Assembly (NCBI GenBank): GCA_022478985.1
Contig: JAKSZP010013545.1
Span: 19,191 to 83,190, forward strand
Length of the DNA: 64,000 nt
Direction of reading: 5' to 3'
DNA from: Massospora cicadina
Taxonomy: Eukaryota > Entomophthoromycota > Entomophthoromycetes > Entomophthorales > Entomophthoraceae
The translations under genes were made by a program, and so were the position numbers. A model generated the notes under the pieces. That model was not told the origin of the DNA. It was given only the letters and a program-made list of their open reading frames with translations, and made no database searches. This document shows positions 9,990 to 20,918 of this stretch, piece by piece (the stretch's first letter is position 1; every line of letters begins with the position of its first letter).

Positions 9990-11660
9990 ACTCTTTGGGT
10001 GCCCACTACAGCTGCTCCTGCGCCTCCTCCATGCCCTATTCCATGTGGGACCTTTATAACTAGCCCAGCTGCCAGTGGGAGAACACAACCTGGGAACTGA
10101 AAGCTACCTTTGAAACTTTGATAACCCAGCTATTCATCACCTCATCCATCAAGTTGGTTTGCACCAATAATGAAGTCTCCCAACTACAGGGCTCTCCCAA
10201 ACTTCTCCTCCTATGCCGTCAAGTTTTACAACGTGGCCTCCTTCTTTGTCCATAACATCCATGAAGGCATTATTGATTACCAACAATCAATAAACAAAGC
10301 CTGAGGCCAAATCATGGTGTTTGATAGCGGGATCTCTGGCTACCTCAAGGACCAGCTGCATCAGAATATCCAGCTCCTTGAAGCTTCTTGGAACAAGCGC
10401 CTCAACCAGGTTGAAGATCTAGTATGGACCCTGCAACAGCACTATCAGGAACTGGCTTCTCATTATTACACATCTGGGAGAGTGGGACCTGAAGGCCCCA
10501 AAGGATGCGAGGGACCTAAAGGACCTGAAGGTCCCCATAGACCTTGAGGGCCCTCAGGCCTTGTGGTATCTATTATTAGAGACCCTGACACCCTTGGCGG
10601 AAGGATGTGTTAGCAGCTCTGGCCGCCTTATGCAATCAAACTTGGAATGTTACTCAGGGATGCAAACTTGAAGTAGACAGAGTTCCCCTTGACTCTAAGG
10701 TCTCCATTGTGGCATTATCATACAAAATGGACAAATTTAGCGCCTTCATTAAGCTCTCCAATAGCCACTGTTCTAAGCTTAAAATAACATTATAAGAGTT
10801 TGAGACCTGGTTGACCACCCTTGAGAGTCAGCTTCGCCTTCAAAGTGCTTACATTTGATACCTAAAAAATCAGGTAAAAATAAGGATTCTTTTCCTTCCT
10901 CAACTGAAACTCAGATGATATTCAAGTGGACCCTGAAGGTCTAAGATGACGGTTAGCTCAGCAAGTCCCCCACAACTATTCGAAGAATGAAATCTCTGAG
11001 CCTGCGCCCAACCTTGATGTTAACACCCTCTCCACTCATCTTGTAACTAATTTTAACCTAATTTTGAAAAAAGGCTCACCCCTAGGCCAGGCAAACATCG
11101 CCTCCTTCCTGTACACATATGAGTTTTCCATAGAGGATGCAACTGAATAATAAAAAGTGAAGCATATCCACTCCTGCCTCAACAGCCCTGCCTGCTGATC
11201 ATGACTCCTCATTTGAAGGTGTGCAACACCTGGTAACAGGTCCATACGGCCTTGATCCAAGCTTTGGCAGCAATCAAACCCAGGCCAATCAAAAACAAGC
11301 ATTCAGGGATATCGCTTGAATAAAGGGGAGAGCCCTCATGAAGTTCGCCAGCCACTTCTATGCCCAAGTGCAACCTTTTGTTACTACCAATCATATTACC
11401 TTGGATAACGCTATAACTGCTGTCATCTCCACGTTGAAATCATACCCTGAGGTTTAAATGCATATGATTGGACAAAACAATGTTTTTACCTGCATCCAAG
11501 GAATCAAGAAAGCAATTAACGTGATCTCTGCTTCGCCCCTCCACTACAAGACTACTTCTTTGTGTCCCTTCAACCGTCCTCAAGTCCATGTGGTCAATAA
11601 CCAGAAGAGTTCTCAACCTCGATGCACCTACTGCAATGGTTTCAAACAGTGCCAAGACAT
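9990..11660 (+). pseudogene. Gag remnant of E with collagen-like segment
   Basis: The long Gag region of E reads in several frames. The first part is Pro/Ala-rich (about 10005-10080), followed by FYNVASFFVHNIHEGIIDY. The frame at 10314-10547 has a helical stretch (LHQNIQLLEASWNKRLNQVE) that could be a coiled coil. It ends in a Gly-X-Y run (10473-10560). The capsid part near 11050-11150 (GQANIASFLYTYEFSIEDAT) matches GSIFSFLFCYESALEEAT in C. A knuckle-like RCTYCNGFKQC near 11617 is broken by a frame slip. The collagen-like run is absent from the other Gags here. Confidence 0.7.
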
Positions 11661-11899
11661 GCTAGAAATGACTTGCTGATTGGGTGAGAAAAGGGCCGTC
11701 ATAATGAGGGATGAGGAGCTTCATGCAGACATCCTTATAACGCCTCAAGAATCCTCCATAACCTTAACGATCCTGGAGCTATCATACCTGAAGAAGAAGT
11801 TTTTTTTACCCATTTATAAAGAAATTGATACTGCTTACTCTTCTTCTGATGACTCTCCCATGATTCTCACGCTACCACACCAGTTTGGAAGTCTAGTTA

Positions 11900-12200
11900 C
11901 CCACGTTGCAGTTTGAGTTAATAATATTCTGGTCCTTGCCATAGTTGATAGTGGCTTCCCCATAAACGTTATATCGTCCAAATAAATAAAGCGCATCAAG
12001 ATCGCTCTGGGCTTGCCACACTATATGGAGTATGGATCAGCTGGCCCACAATATACTAGATCTATAGGGACCTATTCTTTCCTATCTAATTGATCTGGAA
12101 GCTCTCTTAATATACCCCTGCCATTGCGCTGGATAGCCCTAGCTATGACTACTTCTTAGAACTCAGTTCCTTCAAGGCTACTCAGCAGTAGTCCATTAGG
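11900..12200 (+). pseudogene. Retropepsin remnant of E
   Basis: LVLAIVDSGFPINVISS (about 11931-11981) carries D-S-G, an accepted form of the retropepsin catalytic motif. It parallels VLAIIDTGSTVNVISS in C. The flap and C-terminal half are hard to follow because of stops near 11980 and 12100. Confidence 0.65.
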
Positions 12201-12889
12201 ATGACAGATTCTTATCCCTACTAGGGCATTGGATCACCTTGATCTTTGAAACCTCCTGCGACTCTAAGATGGAGGTAAAGGCCTGAGCCTGCCTACTGGA
12301 GAGTGAGGGCCAAATCAATTGGCACAAAAATTACATAAGGGCTCTCAAGCCTAGTTGCCCCCCTGATGTTGTTGGGAAAGCAGCAAGCCAATCTACTTTT
12401 CTAGTGCGATTACTATAGCTCCAAAGTCCCAAGTCATTGTTGACACCTGGGCCCATGTTAACATTACCTCCGAAAACCTTCTAGAAATCCAAGCCTAGAC
12501 AACCCATTCACCAAGGAAGTGTTAATATGCCTGAGAATTCTAGATCCAGCTTATGAAGGATCTATATCAGTGTTATTGGCTAACTTTTTTGCAAGCCTAA
12601 GGTAGTAGCCTCAAACAGTCCCGTTGTCTATGACCACCTTTTACCAGTGGAGTCTGTCAATGATATCCATAATTTTTGGAGCCTAAGGTACTTTGTATTG
12701 GATACTCCGCTTCTGTGGCCCTGGTCAACACCAGTATTGGAAAGTATCTCACTGAAGACCAAAAGCGTAAAGTGAAAGAATTGTTGGAGGATTATTAGAC
12801 CTATTTTTGGCCTTGACTATGACTTTGGGAGAACAAACGCAGTCCTACTTCATGTGGATACTGGGGACGCTCCCCCTTCCAATCCAGAC

Positions 12890-13640
12890 CTTACCAATAA
12901 AGCAAGGTTGAAGAAGCCCAGGTGGAGGTGGAGCTCAGACAGCTACTTAAAGCCAGACTCCTAGTGCCTTCACGCAGCCCTTGGGCCTCTCCTCTCCTAC
13001 TGGTTTGGAATAAGGATGGAAGCCACCAGGTGGTGATGGACTATCAATGGCTCAAATCCATCAACAAGAAGGACAGTTACCCTCTTCCCAAAATTGATGA
13101 CTTTATCCAATTGCTTGCTAGATCACAGTACTGTTCTGCAATTGGCCTTGCCAGCGTGATATTGGCAAGTGGAGTTCGCCCCTGAAGATTGAGACAAGTA
13201 TACACATATAGCAAACAAAGAACTATTTGAGCTCATGAGGATGCCCCAGGGCCTCTGTAAGGAGCCGGCCACTTTTCAACGCGCCATGTATGGGATCCTC
13301 AAGGACTCAAAGTTGTCATGTGTCCTCATCAACAAAGATAACATCACTTTCTTTTCAAGAACTTTTAATGGACATGTAAAGCATCATAGGTAAGTGAACA
13401 ATCAGCTCTGGAAGGCTTCTAATAAAACTTAAACCATCAAAGTGCTCCTTCTCCCAGTCAGGAATAGAATTTCTGGTACACAAGGTTTCAAAGGATGACA
13501 TCCAGTTCATACCAGACAAAATTGACGCCATAGAAAAGACGTTGCGCCCCCAGAGCATAAGGGATATTAAGGCGTTTTAGGCATGGTGGGCTACTTTGTC
13601 AATTTATCCCTTGGCTTTTCAGCCTAGTGAGCCTCTATTT
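12890..13640 (+). pseudogene. Reverse transcriptase remnant of E
   Basis: The frame at 12922-13185 gives ELRQLLKARLLVPSRSPW, then NKDGSHQVVMDYQWLKSIN, KKDSYPLPKIDDFI and SAIGLAS, the fingers and palm of a Gypsy RT. After a frame change, LMRMPQGLCKEPATFQRAM (about 13230-13290) follows. The catalytic YxDD block reads CVLINKDNITFFSRTFNGH, so the motif is NKDN and both flanking key positions are lost. The thumb follows with stops. The enzyme is dead. Confidence 0.85.
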
Positions 13641-13729
13641 TACCTCCTGCAGAAGAGCGTGTTGATTGATGGTGACTGAACAGGAACAGGTCTTTAATTC
13701 GCTGAGGACCGCTCTATGCACTAGACCCA

Positions 13730-14130
13730 TCTCAGTCTACCCACGTTTTGTCAACCTTCTTGTTAATCATGGATGCAAGTCATGTTGCCATCAGGGCTTA
13801 TCCTACCCAGCATGACAAAAATCATGTCGACCTTCCAGTGGCCTAATTTAGAAAGAATTTGAGTAAGGCCAAATGGAACTACATCATTACTAAGAGAAAA
13901 ATCTTGGCTGTTTTTTAGTCATCAAACAATTCGGCCCTATCTCTATGGTACCCACCTCAACATTGCCTCCAACCATTCCTTGCTCTGGCGGCTCCAGCTG
14001 ATGAAGGACCCAGATGGCCTTTTATCCAGATAGGCCTTATGACTGCAGACCTATGATTTCACCATTATTTATAATGCAGGCTCGATCCATTAAAACACTA
14101 ACAGCCTCTCCAGGATGCCAGTGCTAGCTG
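13730..14130 (+). pseudogene. RNase H remnant of E
   Basis: Located between RT and integrase. Weak but ordered RNase H signs are YPRFVNLL (13738-13762), then KEFE with MELHHY (about 13855-13885), then GTHLNIASNHSLLW-like reading near 13950-13990. Many frame changes. The assignment rests mainly on position and the TFxVxxDHxxL-like block. Confidence 0.5.
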
Positions 14131-14289
14131 CTTGACCCATAAGGAGGACCAACTGCATAATATTCTTGGTCAACCTGAGCTTTAGAAGATGGAAACCTCT
14201 AAATTACAAGCTGAGCTCTAAAAGAGGACATGAGACACTCAAATTAGGATGGGCTTCTCTACAAAGGGTCAATAAGGAATGGATCTCTT

Positions 14290-15130
14290 ATGTCCACCTT
14301 TCTTTCTAAACCAATGTTATCCTAGGGGGCCATACTATAGTGGGACATGGGGCAGTTAAGAAGACTCATGAATGCTTGAAGTCACAATTTTAATGGGGCC
14401 AAATGGTGGAGACCATTCAGGAGGCCTTGGAGGCATGTATGACTTGGTGATCCCAAGACCAAGACAGTCCTTGATATCAACACTCAGTCATTGCTCTGAT
14501 GGGACCCTTCAGCATTGTTAACATCGATGAAATAGGCCCTCTTCCCACTGGATTACTTTGGCATATATAAATTTTCCTAGGCGTGGAACATCTGACCAAA
14601 TGAGTAAAGAAATTTTGGTCCCCACTTCTACTGCAAGAGCCACGACTATATTCCTATTTTATCCATTTTCACCCAGCATAGGTTCCCACAAATTTACTTC
14701 TAGACAATGGGTTAAATTTCACCTCGCAGGTAGTTTAAATACTTAATTTGCTTTTTGTCACAAACCAAAGTTTTGCCTCTCCTTACAACCCATCAACCAA
14801 TAGGGTGATGGAACGTGATAAAGGAACCTCTGTCTATATTTTATGGAAGATGGCCGCGTCCAACCTTGCTCACTGGAAGAAAATATATACCCAGTGAGTT
14901 GCTTGCCTACCAAATAAGCTACCACCACGTCATTAAAATGTCCCCCTTTGAAGCACTATGAGAACGTGCTTCTCAGCTCCCAAGTAGAGTACAAATTTTT
15001 TCTTGATACCTCCGCTCCTAAAAAATTCAATCTAATTTGAGGGCCTTAGCCAATAAAATTGTCCAGAATGAGACCTAGCCACACAAGGCATTGTCGCTAC
15101 CATCAAAATGGAGAATCCCAATCTAATGCC
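14290..15130 (+). pseudogene. Integrase remnant of E
   Basis: VGHGAVKKTHECLKSQF (about 14339-14392) corresponds to the HHCC region. IGPLPTG and then a GVEHLTK-like strand (about 14530-14610) mark the core, with Asp to Glu within the expected DHLTK phrase. LLLDNGLNFTSQVV (about 14695-14735) keeps the second Asp. STNRVMERDKG (about 14790-14820) keeps the Glu. The C-terminal domain (WFRPYRVIHKVNSELAIAD) lies near 15222-15280. Stops divide it. Confidence 0.78.
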
Positions 15131-15352
15131 AGCTGACTATCCTTACCATTGCCAATTAGGTTACCTAATTCTCTTCTATCATCACTGACCTGGAGGTCAA
15201 CAGGATATGCTTGGCGTTCTTTGGTTCAGACCTTATAGGGTCATTCACAAGGTTAACTCTGAGTTAGCCATTGCTGATGTCAAACAGGGGACAGTGGTGA
15301 AGCGAGTACATGGCTGGTTCCGTTGGCCCTATACCCCCCTATGACAGGACCT

Positions 15353-15360
15353 TGAGGGGT
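15353..15360 (+). promoter_or_regulatory. Polypurine tract of E
   Basis: TGAGGGGT is followed by CCT and then the 3' LTR start TGTCAGG. The tract is weak but in the right place. Confidence 0.45.
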
Positions 15361-15363
15361 CCT

Positions 15364-15829
15364 TGTCAGGATTTAAGATGATGAGCAAGCTAAAATTTCT
15401 GCTCCTGAATTAAGCCTCAACCAATTGACTCTCAAACCTGCACGAATGTAATACTATCCTGAGGGCACCAAGACTAGAGTTGATCAGGAAGCATAACGCA
15501 TATTTGAATCAATGGAATTACCTTCAGGAATTCCGTCCCCACTTCCCAAATCACGAGAGGCGCTGCCACCACCGCTACAGTCACGTTGACGCAAAACAAT
15601 GAGGCACCATTTATGTGGTTGATCCAGAAAGCATTAAAAGATCCTGATTTTATGGGAAAATAAAGGCCCTTGATGCACCATGTCCCCACGCTATATATAT
15701 ATCAAAGCTTTCTAACATAAAAAAGTAAGCTATATTCTCTTCATCTTTTCGTTTATTGACCTCTCCTCTAATTTTCAGCTTAACTCATTTCAGACATCAG
15801 TGACAGTCAAGAGAATCGTTACGCTGAGA
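15364..15829 (+). repeat. 3' LTR of E
   Basis: Begins TGTCAGGATTTAAGATGATG and ends ACGCTGAGA. It contains CTATATATATATC near 15692 as a TATA-like stretch. Confidence 0.9.
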
Positions 15830-15834
15830 CATAT
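15830..15834. repeat. Target site duplication of E, right
   Basis: CATAT, identical to 9248-9252. The last bases overlap the codon just before the first Cys of the M zinc knuckle. Confidence 0.75.
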
Positions 15835-16750
15835 GTCCATTGTGCTTTAAACTTTACCTCTAAAATTGCAAGTGCCTAGGGTCCCATAGAATCCACTTCC
15901 GCCGCTCCCCCTCTGGCGTCAACTCCACCACTGTTTTGATTATTTTTTATGGGGATTAATTCTACCCCACGTTCATCTGCTGAGGGTATTGCTCCCTCTG
16001 CTCTGACCAACTAAAGGTGAATGAAAGAACCATATTTAGCATATGGTGTCTCATGCACAAACATATTTGCCATGGTCTACTTGCGCAGTTAATTATCATC
16101 TGCCACCCAACCAACTCCTTTTTCTTGCACAACGCTGGTCGTATCAAATCCTTTAGAGGCTCTCAAATAAATTGACAATATGGACTAACCTACAGAAATA
16201 AACTTAACTTTGGATGGTCAAAAATTTTTATCCAAACCCTAATTTAATCACCCACTGCCATTTTCACCCTTGTATAAGATTTCCAGTATATAAAAGCAAC
16301 CATAAAAAAGGCTTTTAAAGCAGCTGATGCCCCCACCAGCCTTCACCTCTACCAGCTTCTTTATACAATGACTGAGCCACTTTGAAAGGGTATACTTTTT
16401 TAAATTATTTAGAGTTTCCCTGATGATTTGAAGTACAATATTAAATAACTCGCATTTGCAGCTGTTTTTGTGTGCATCACCATGGTGATATCCTCGCTGT
16501 ATGACCTCTACTACCTCAAACCCGCCACTACATCGGAATATCCACTTGTGTGCCTGAACTCAAAACCTTTGCTGAACACCAGCTCGCTCAACATTTCAAG
16601 GCGATGAACACCACTGGCCTCATGACAAGGAGAGCCCTAAACTAACTCTTCTTCTGCCCATGCTGATGACGCTCTAAACACCTTTTTGTCTGATTTTGAC
16701 TGCAACCTGAAGAAATGGCGCTGGACAAAAAATCCACTGACCCATCTTCC
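15830..16750 (+). pseudogene. Gag-like CCHC ORF M, second part
   Basis: Resumes M after element E. The first codons read ICPLCFKLYL, stop, NCKC. This lines up with K's ICMSCFDLDHSKHKC, so the knuckle keeps three Cys with its His replaced. Further on, ISTCVPELKTFAEHQLAQHF (about 16530-16600) resembles LPKVCLEEEKALADYISTLL in L. The end near 16750 is approximate. The knuckle plus a long C-terminal helical region is the shared architecture of the K/L/M family. Function beyond nucleic-acid binding is unknown. Confidence 0.55.
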
Positions 16751-18270
16751 CCTTCTAATATATGGATGCTTAGACCAACGTCATGGCACCATTTTTGTCA
16801 TGAAAATGGCACCATAGGTTTAGATTGGCCTGTCAGTCAGGATGCGTGAGACCCAAAAAGCAAGCCAGATTGCCAGGGGCATTGCAGCACATACAACGGA
16901 TTATGAAGCTGTGAATTGGGAAATGATAACTTGTTGGTGTAGAAAAGTCGTGAAAAGAAACCTGAAAATGAACAAATGGAAACAACCCCAGAAACTGGGG
17001 GTCTCGCTGCAGGGGATTGTACCACTGGGATAGTTTCTATAGGGTTGCTGGTGGGTGGGTTCAATAAAACTGAGGAGACAAGGGGGAGGATCTTTGCTAG
17101 GAAATAGTGGATGTAAGGCCAAAAGTTCCCAGTATAATGATGATGGATAGTTTCAATAAGGGGGTTGAATTTCCAAAAGTGTTATCTCGGTGAATCCAGT
17201 TGACAATGGTGGCAGTTATCTAAATCATCAAAACTGGTAATGCTCAATAAGTGTAAGGACCAACAGGCCACCAGGTAATGCCATTGGGACTTTGGCAAGA
17301 AGGATATCAATAAAGTAAAAACTGATAGTTTGTGGCAGAAATTTATTGAAATATAAAAGAAAATTAACCAAAATTTTTCTCAATGTGATGCAGCTGATTA
17401 AATAGTGTTCGATTAATGTGGGTATAAGCAGGGATTGGATCCCTTAAGTTTGACCTAACCAGCGAATTTTTTGGGGAAGGGAGCAGATAATCTCAATGGG
17501 AACTGACATCAAAGGATTCAGCGGTAGGCTGAGTCACTGTCAGTTTGACCTTGAACGCCTGAACAAAGGCTCAACTGTATTTCCATCAGTTGGCATGATG
17601 GCATCTAGCCTGATGAGCAACAGGAATTCCCCATGGCCACCTCACATAGGGGCGGTCCTAATTGGTTGGAAATGGGTTTGAGATGCCTAACCCTCCCATG
17701 CCTGGTTGCTGGGCCATTTGTTTGGTCATATGAGTTACATTGGCCGCAACTCCCAATTTGCTGATAGGGGTTTTGAACTGTCATCAATGGTTTCCAATGA
17801 TACCATCTGCATGTCAGGGATCATCTCAACGATTTTGAGAGGGGTTATCATTGGCAATCGCACTTCTGGTTGAGTCAAAACTGTCAGCAATTCCAGTCAA
17901 TAATTCAATCTTTGTCCCTTTTTGACTATGAGGTTTCCAATAGCTGGGCTTGATTACCATCAGTTTCGGACCCTTTGACTTCAATTCGATGATCTGGGCA
18001 CATATTTCCTTAAATCAGCTGACAAGTTCGGCTAAGGTGAGTGTGGGTACTGGGGGAGGAATATGAAGAGGTAGAGCTGTTATTCAGCGCTCGTCTACCA
18101 CATGAGCGAGGTCGCCCTGGGTGACAAGGGTTACAGCCTCCCTCTTCAGACCCTTTTTATTTTGAAACGAGAAGATTGCTCAATCCATGCACAGGGGGAT
18201 GTTCCTCTTGACTTACAATGTTAAAGCCTTATTTTTATCAAATAAACCCTTTGTTTAGCACAATGCAAAT
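16751..18270. other. Unassigned degenerate stretch between M and O
   Basis: About 1.5 kb with no family I can name. The longest sensible reading is on the minus strand in pieces (LTLAELVS near 18040, GTKIELLTGIADSFDSTRS near 17870-17930, THMTKQMAQQPGMGGLGIS near 17690-17740). It looks like a degenerate Gag or ORF1 but matches none of the other Gags here. It could be the 3' part of M, an unrelated insertion, or the 5' half of O. Confidence 0.3.
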
Positions 18271-18464
18271 AAAGATGAAGGTAGGACACCCCCTGTTGGT
18301 TTGGTCACCATTAACACAAAAAAGAATTTCTATAGGCAGAAACTTGACTAAATAAAAAAAATGAAAAATTAAAGTTTTGGCTTTACACCTACTACGGAAA
18401 AAACTGACAATTGATTTTGCCAGAGGGTACTGTCAGAACAAATTAGCACACAAAGATCAATACA
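18271..18464 (+). pseudogene. Gypsy O reverse transcriptase, part before LINE F
   Basis: Just left of LINE F the plus strand reads LTIDFARGYCQNKLAHKDQY after one frame slip, which is the palm motif LDxASGYWQIxLxPEDQ of Gypsy RT. The next expected residues (KCAMVTNIGLF) occur right after LINE F at about 29959. F therefore interrupted this RT. Confidence 0.6.
18452..18464. repeat. Target site duplication of LINE F, left
   Basis: AAAGATCAATACA; its partner is AAAGATCAATATA at 29947-29959, one C/T difference in 13 bases. Confidence 0.7.
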
Positions 18465-18484
18465 GATGGAACTTTTCTTTCTCA

Positions 18485-18503
18485 TTGCAAGTACTTATTG
18501 CAA
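18485..18503 (+). other. TTGCAA inverted pair in LINE F 5' leader
   Basis: TTGCAA, seven bases, TTGCAA, 13 bases from the element start. LINE H has TTGCAA, six bases, TTGCAA at the same place (48245-48262). TTGCAA is its own reverse complement, so the pair can form a small hairpin. Confidence 0.45.
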
Positions 18504-18599
18504 CTGATTGATTCAAGACTGGTAAGTTTAATAATCTCTACTAAGAGATTAGTGTGCATCCAATGTCAGGTAGAGGTTGGGCTAACGTTGTAAAGAACA

Positions 18600-19932
18600 C
18601 AGGGTCAGTTTTTGCACCGTCAAAAGTTAGAAATGTCCCAGTGACACTTGTGGTCAGGACATTCTAAGAAATTGGCGGTGAATATCTCACCAGAGCTTTT
18701 AGCTTAGCAGGCAAAATGCAACCAATACATAAAAACTCCGCATTCCCAGACAATGGCTTTAGTAAAGCATGGTCTTCAAGTTTTTTGGTATCAATTTAAC
18801 AGCACTGGAAGAAGTTCTGTGGTGATGTACACAAACACTTTCTGACTGTTGTGTACATAGTACCTCACTCTATGACCTGGGTTGGTTAGACCTCAGGTTT
18901 GAAACTGCATAAACATAGGACGAAGCTGCACAAGTGCGTGTGATGGTCAATCTCCCAGATGATCAATGGGTGGTTGAAGCAAAGCGCATTCCTTGGGCCA
19001 GATCTAACCGATTTTTTTATTTCTGACCTTCTCCCCACAACGGTGATATTTACAGTACTCAATTGTTACCTCTTAGATGGACAAAAAAAGTGGGGAATTA
19101 CACTCTTTCAAAATGCAACTCTTCATGCTTATGCCAGAGCTTAGCAAGGACATAGCAATTGTTCTGATCACCCCATCTGCGGTCATCACGGAAGAATTGA
19201 CTCAAATATCACACACTGCAGTGCACAATATTGTTGAGCAAGACCCCCACTCATTACGTATTAAAGTAGATAGTACACCCCCTATCTGAACATATTGTCA
19301 TGCTTTTGACTATAATGCATATACTGATCTTCCAGTGAGGGCATCACTCAGAGAGAAATTCTCTTAGATGCAGTGGGAAGTGCCAACTCCCAATATGAAC
19401 CTGCTATTGACACCAATGCTACCTTCTATGGGTGCGCAGGGGTGTAATACAGGTTAAACCTGTGTCCCTCACAAGAGCACAAAAAGGCCAGACAGACCCA
19501 AAGAGTGGCAGACAAGACAGCAGCATTAGCAGCATCTGTGATTCTGCCTGGCCCATACCCAAGCCAACATTGAGTCATTCATTGCTAAAGTGGCTCAAGA
19601 ATTTGCTCACCAATTGAATTGGGCCAACCAACCTGTGGACCAGGTATTTGAGTCATATTCACCTGCATAGAGTTACTAAGCACCAATTAAAACCAATTCT
19701 CCCAGCTCAACCCTCCCCAAATTTGAATTGACCCATGATGGATCACAGCTAGAGCACCTCAATATAAAAACTTGGCAAAAGTCAAAATCTAAAAATGAAT
19801 ATATCTATAAAAAAACCAATATTGTCCCTAAGGACAATTATGACTTGGTTTTATCCAACACACGTAAAGCCACCAAAAACATTTTAAAAAGAGTGAAGGA
19901 AGGGCAAGGGGACCCTTTTTCATTGCACCTAA
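18600..19932 (+). pseudogene. LINE F ORF1 (CCHC protein) remnant
   Basis: ORF1 proteins bind LINE RNA and help target-primed reverse transcription. Nucleotide blocks match LINE H: GATGTACACAAA near 18825 and CTCACTCTATGACCTGG near 18865. The frame at 19077-19289 (GELHSFKMQLFMLMPELSK, then LTQISHTAVHNIVEQD and KVDSTPPI) matches H's LTQIPHSTFIDIAGH and TVDSAPPICTHC. After a stop, TYCHAFDYNAYTDLP replaces H's CTHCDMFSHKAHVCP, so the knuckle is lost. The frame ends HCT-stop at 19930-19932, the loop of the junction hairpin. Several stops and shifts. Confidence 0.75.
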
Positions 19933-19941
19933 GGTGCAATG
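19921..19941 (+). promoter_or_regulatory. ORF1-stop/ORF2-start hairpin of LINE F
   Basis: A perfect 9-bp stem CATTGCACC / GGTGCAATG closes a 3-base loop TAA. The loop (19930-19932) is the ORF1 stop codon. The last three stem bases (19939-19941) are the ORF2 ATG, in the same frame, six bases after the stop. LINE H has the same arrangement at 46760-46780. Termination followed by reinitiation of translation is the likely role (inference). Confidence 0.7.
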
Positions 19942-20918
19942 GGAGTCTCCTTACACTATAGGGAAGTTTAACATCTCTGGATTCAAGGCCTTGATGTCCT
20001 GGGCTAGAAAACTGTTTTTTTAAAAAAATAATTACCAGTGAACATCCTGGCAATTTAGGAATCCCACTATCCACATGGTGCCAAGGACACATGAGCAACC
20101 ATGCTCCACCCCTACCTTTCCTTTTGGTCGCTGCACTGTGTGGGTGCTTATATGTGCGTCCCATAGTTTTAAATTTATTTTTCAAAATTCATATCTCAAT
20201 GGTCATGTTCTGGTTTTTTCCTTTTCATGAAATAATATAGTGCACGCTATAGTTTATGTTTACACCCCAAACAGTGTGTGGGCTTGCTGAAAGTTCCTCT
20301 CAGCCATACCTTCCCTCCCACTTCCAACTGATCCATTTGTGGTGGGCGAACTGAACTTCTGTGCCGACCTAACCACTGACTGCTGGCCTTCAACTCCTAC
20401 CCCCCTCCCCTAGGGGCACATAAAACTCCTTGTTCCAAAAGCTACCTTGGGGCTTTACAATACCCTTTCCAAGCATGCACCGTTGCTACCCAACATGTCC
20501 CATCCCTCATGTGCACAACAGTCATTTGAGATCTATGTCCCGCATTGACCTTATTCTTGTCCATTGATTTTTTTTTTCACCAGGTTGCGCACTTTACAAC
20601 AACAAAATTTGTTTCTTTTACCACAAGATGGTTTCGATTTCCTTCAATTTATTAAGCCTAGCAGGACAGGCGCCAGTATAATGCAAATTTTATTTAGCCG
20701 AGCTCACATCACCCATGTTTTCAGCATGAGTGGACACCAATAATTTGGCATCAGACTTCGCAAACCATTCTGCCTGACGCACTCTCTACCTGGTCAGCCT
20801 TCAAAGCATTCACCATCCTTCAGCAATGTCTAATCTCATCATGATGCTCTTAGGGCTGCCTCAGCGGTCATTAGGTGCATGCTAGTGGAAGTGGACCACC
20901 TAAAGTCTAATGTCCTAG
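19939..20918 (+). pseudogene. LINE F ORF2 endonuclease domain and linker
   Basis: Apurinic-type endonuclease that would nick target DNA. Blocks matching LINE H are GSLLTL (H ETFTLGM), LENCFFK (H ARKLSFYKT) and TVWVLICASHSF (H ALWGANSEKQFF). LNFCADLTTDCWPSTPTP near 20345-20400 matches H's MNCWLTSPMDRWPPSPY, and LVPKATLGLYNTLSKHAPL near 20430-20490 matches VLKATLGLMDALPRHAPL. The linker follows (nucleotide block AAGTCTAATGTCCTAG against GAGTCCAACATTCCAG in H) until G interrupts at 20919. Frames change repeatedly. Confidence 0.78.
20914..20918. repeat. Target site duplication of G, left
   Basis: CCTAG; its partner CCCAG is at 27190-27194, one C/T difference. LINE H has CCAG at the matching site, so CCCAG is probably the original form. 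Confidence 0.55.

Larger units (their letters stand above)
9253..15829 (+). mobile_element. Full-length Gypsy element E
   Basis: Ty3/Gypsy element of about 6.6 kb inserted into ORF M. LTRs are 9253-9710 and 15364-15829, both beginning TGT and ending CGCTGAGA, flanked by CATAT. Domain order is gag, protease, RT, RNase H, integrase. The LTRs are shorter (about 460 bp) and unlike those of A/B or C/D, so E is a separate family. Its proteins are nearer to C than to the chromovirus G. Coding frames are heavily broken. Confidence 0.92.

Noticed and set aside
10314..10547. A host collagen-like gene
   Set aside because: The Gly-X-Y run is within the Gag region of element E, between its LTR and protease, and is short.
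18452..18464. tRNA gene as LINE insertion target
   Set aside because: No cloverleaf can be drawn around the site; the flanks read as Gypsy RT.
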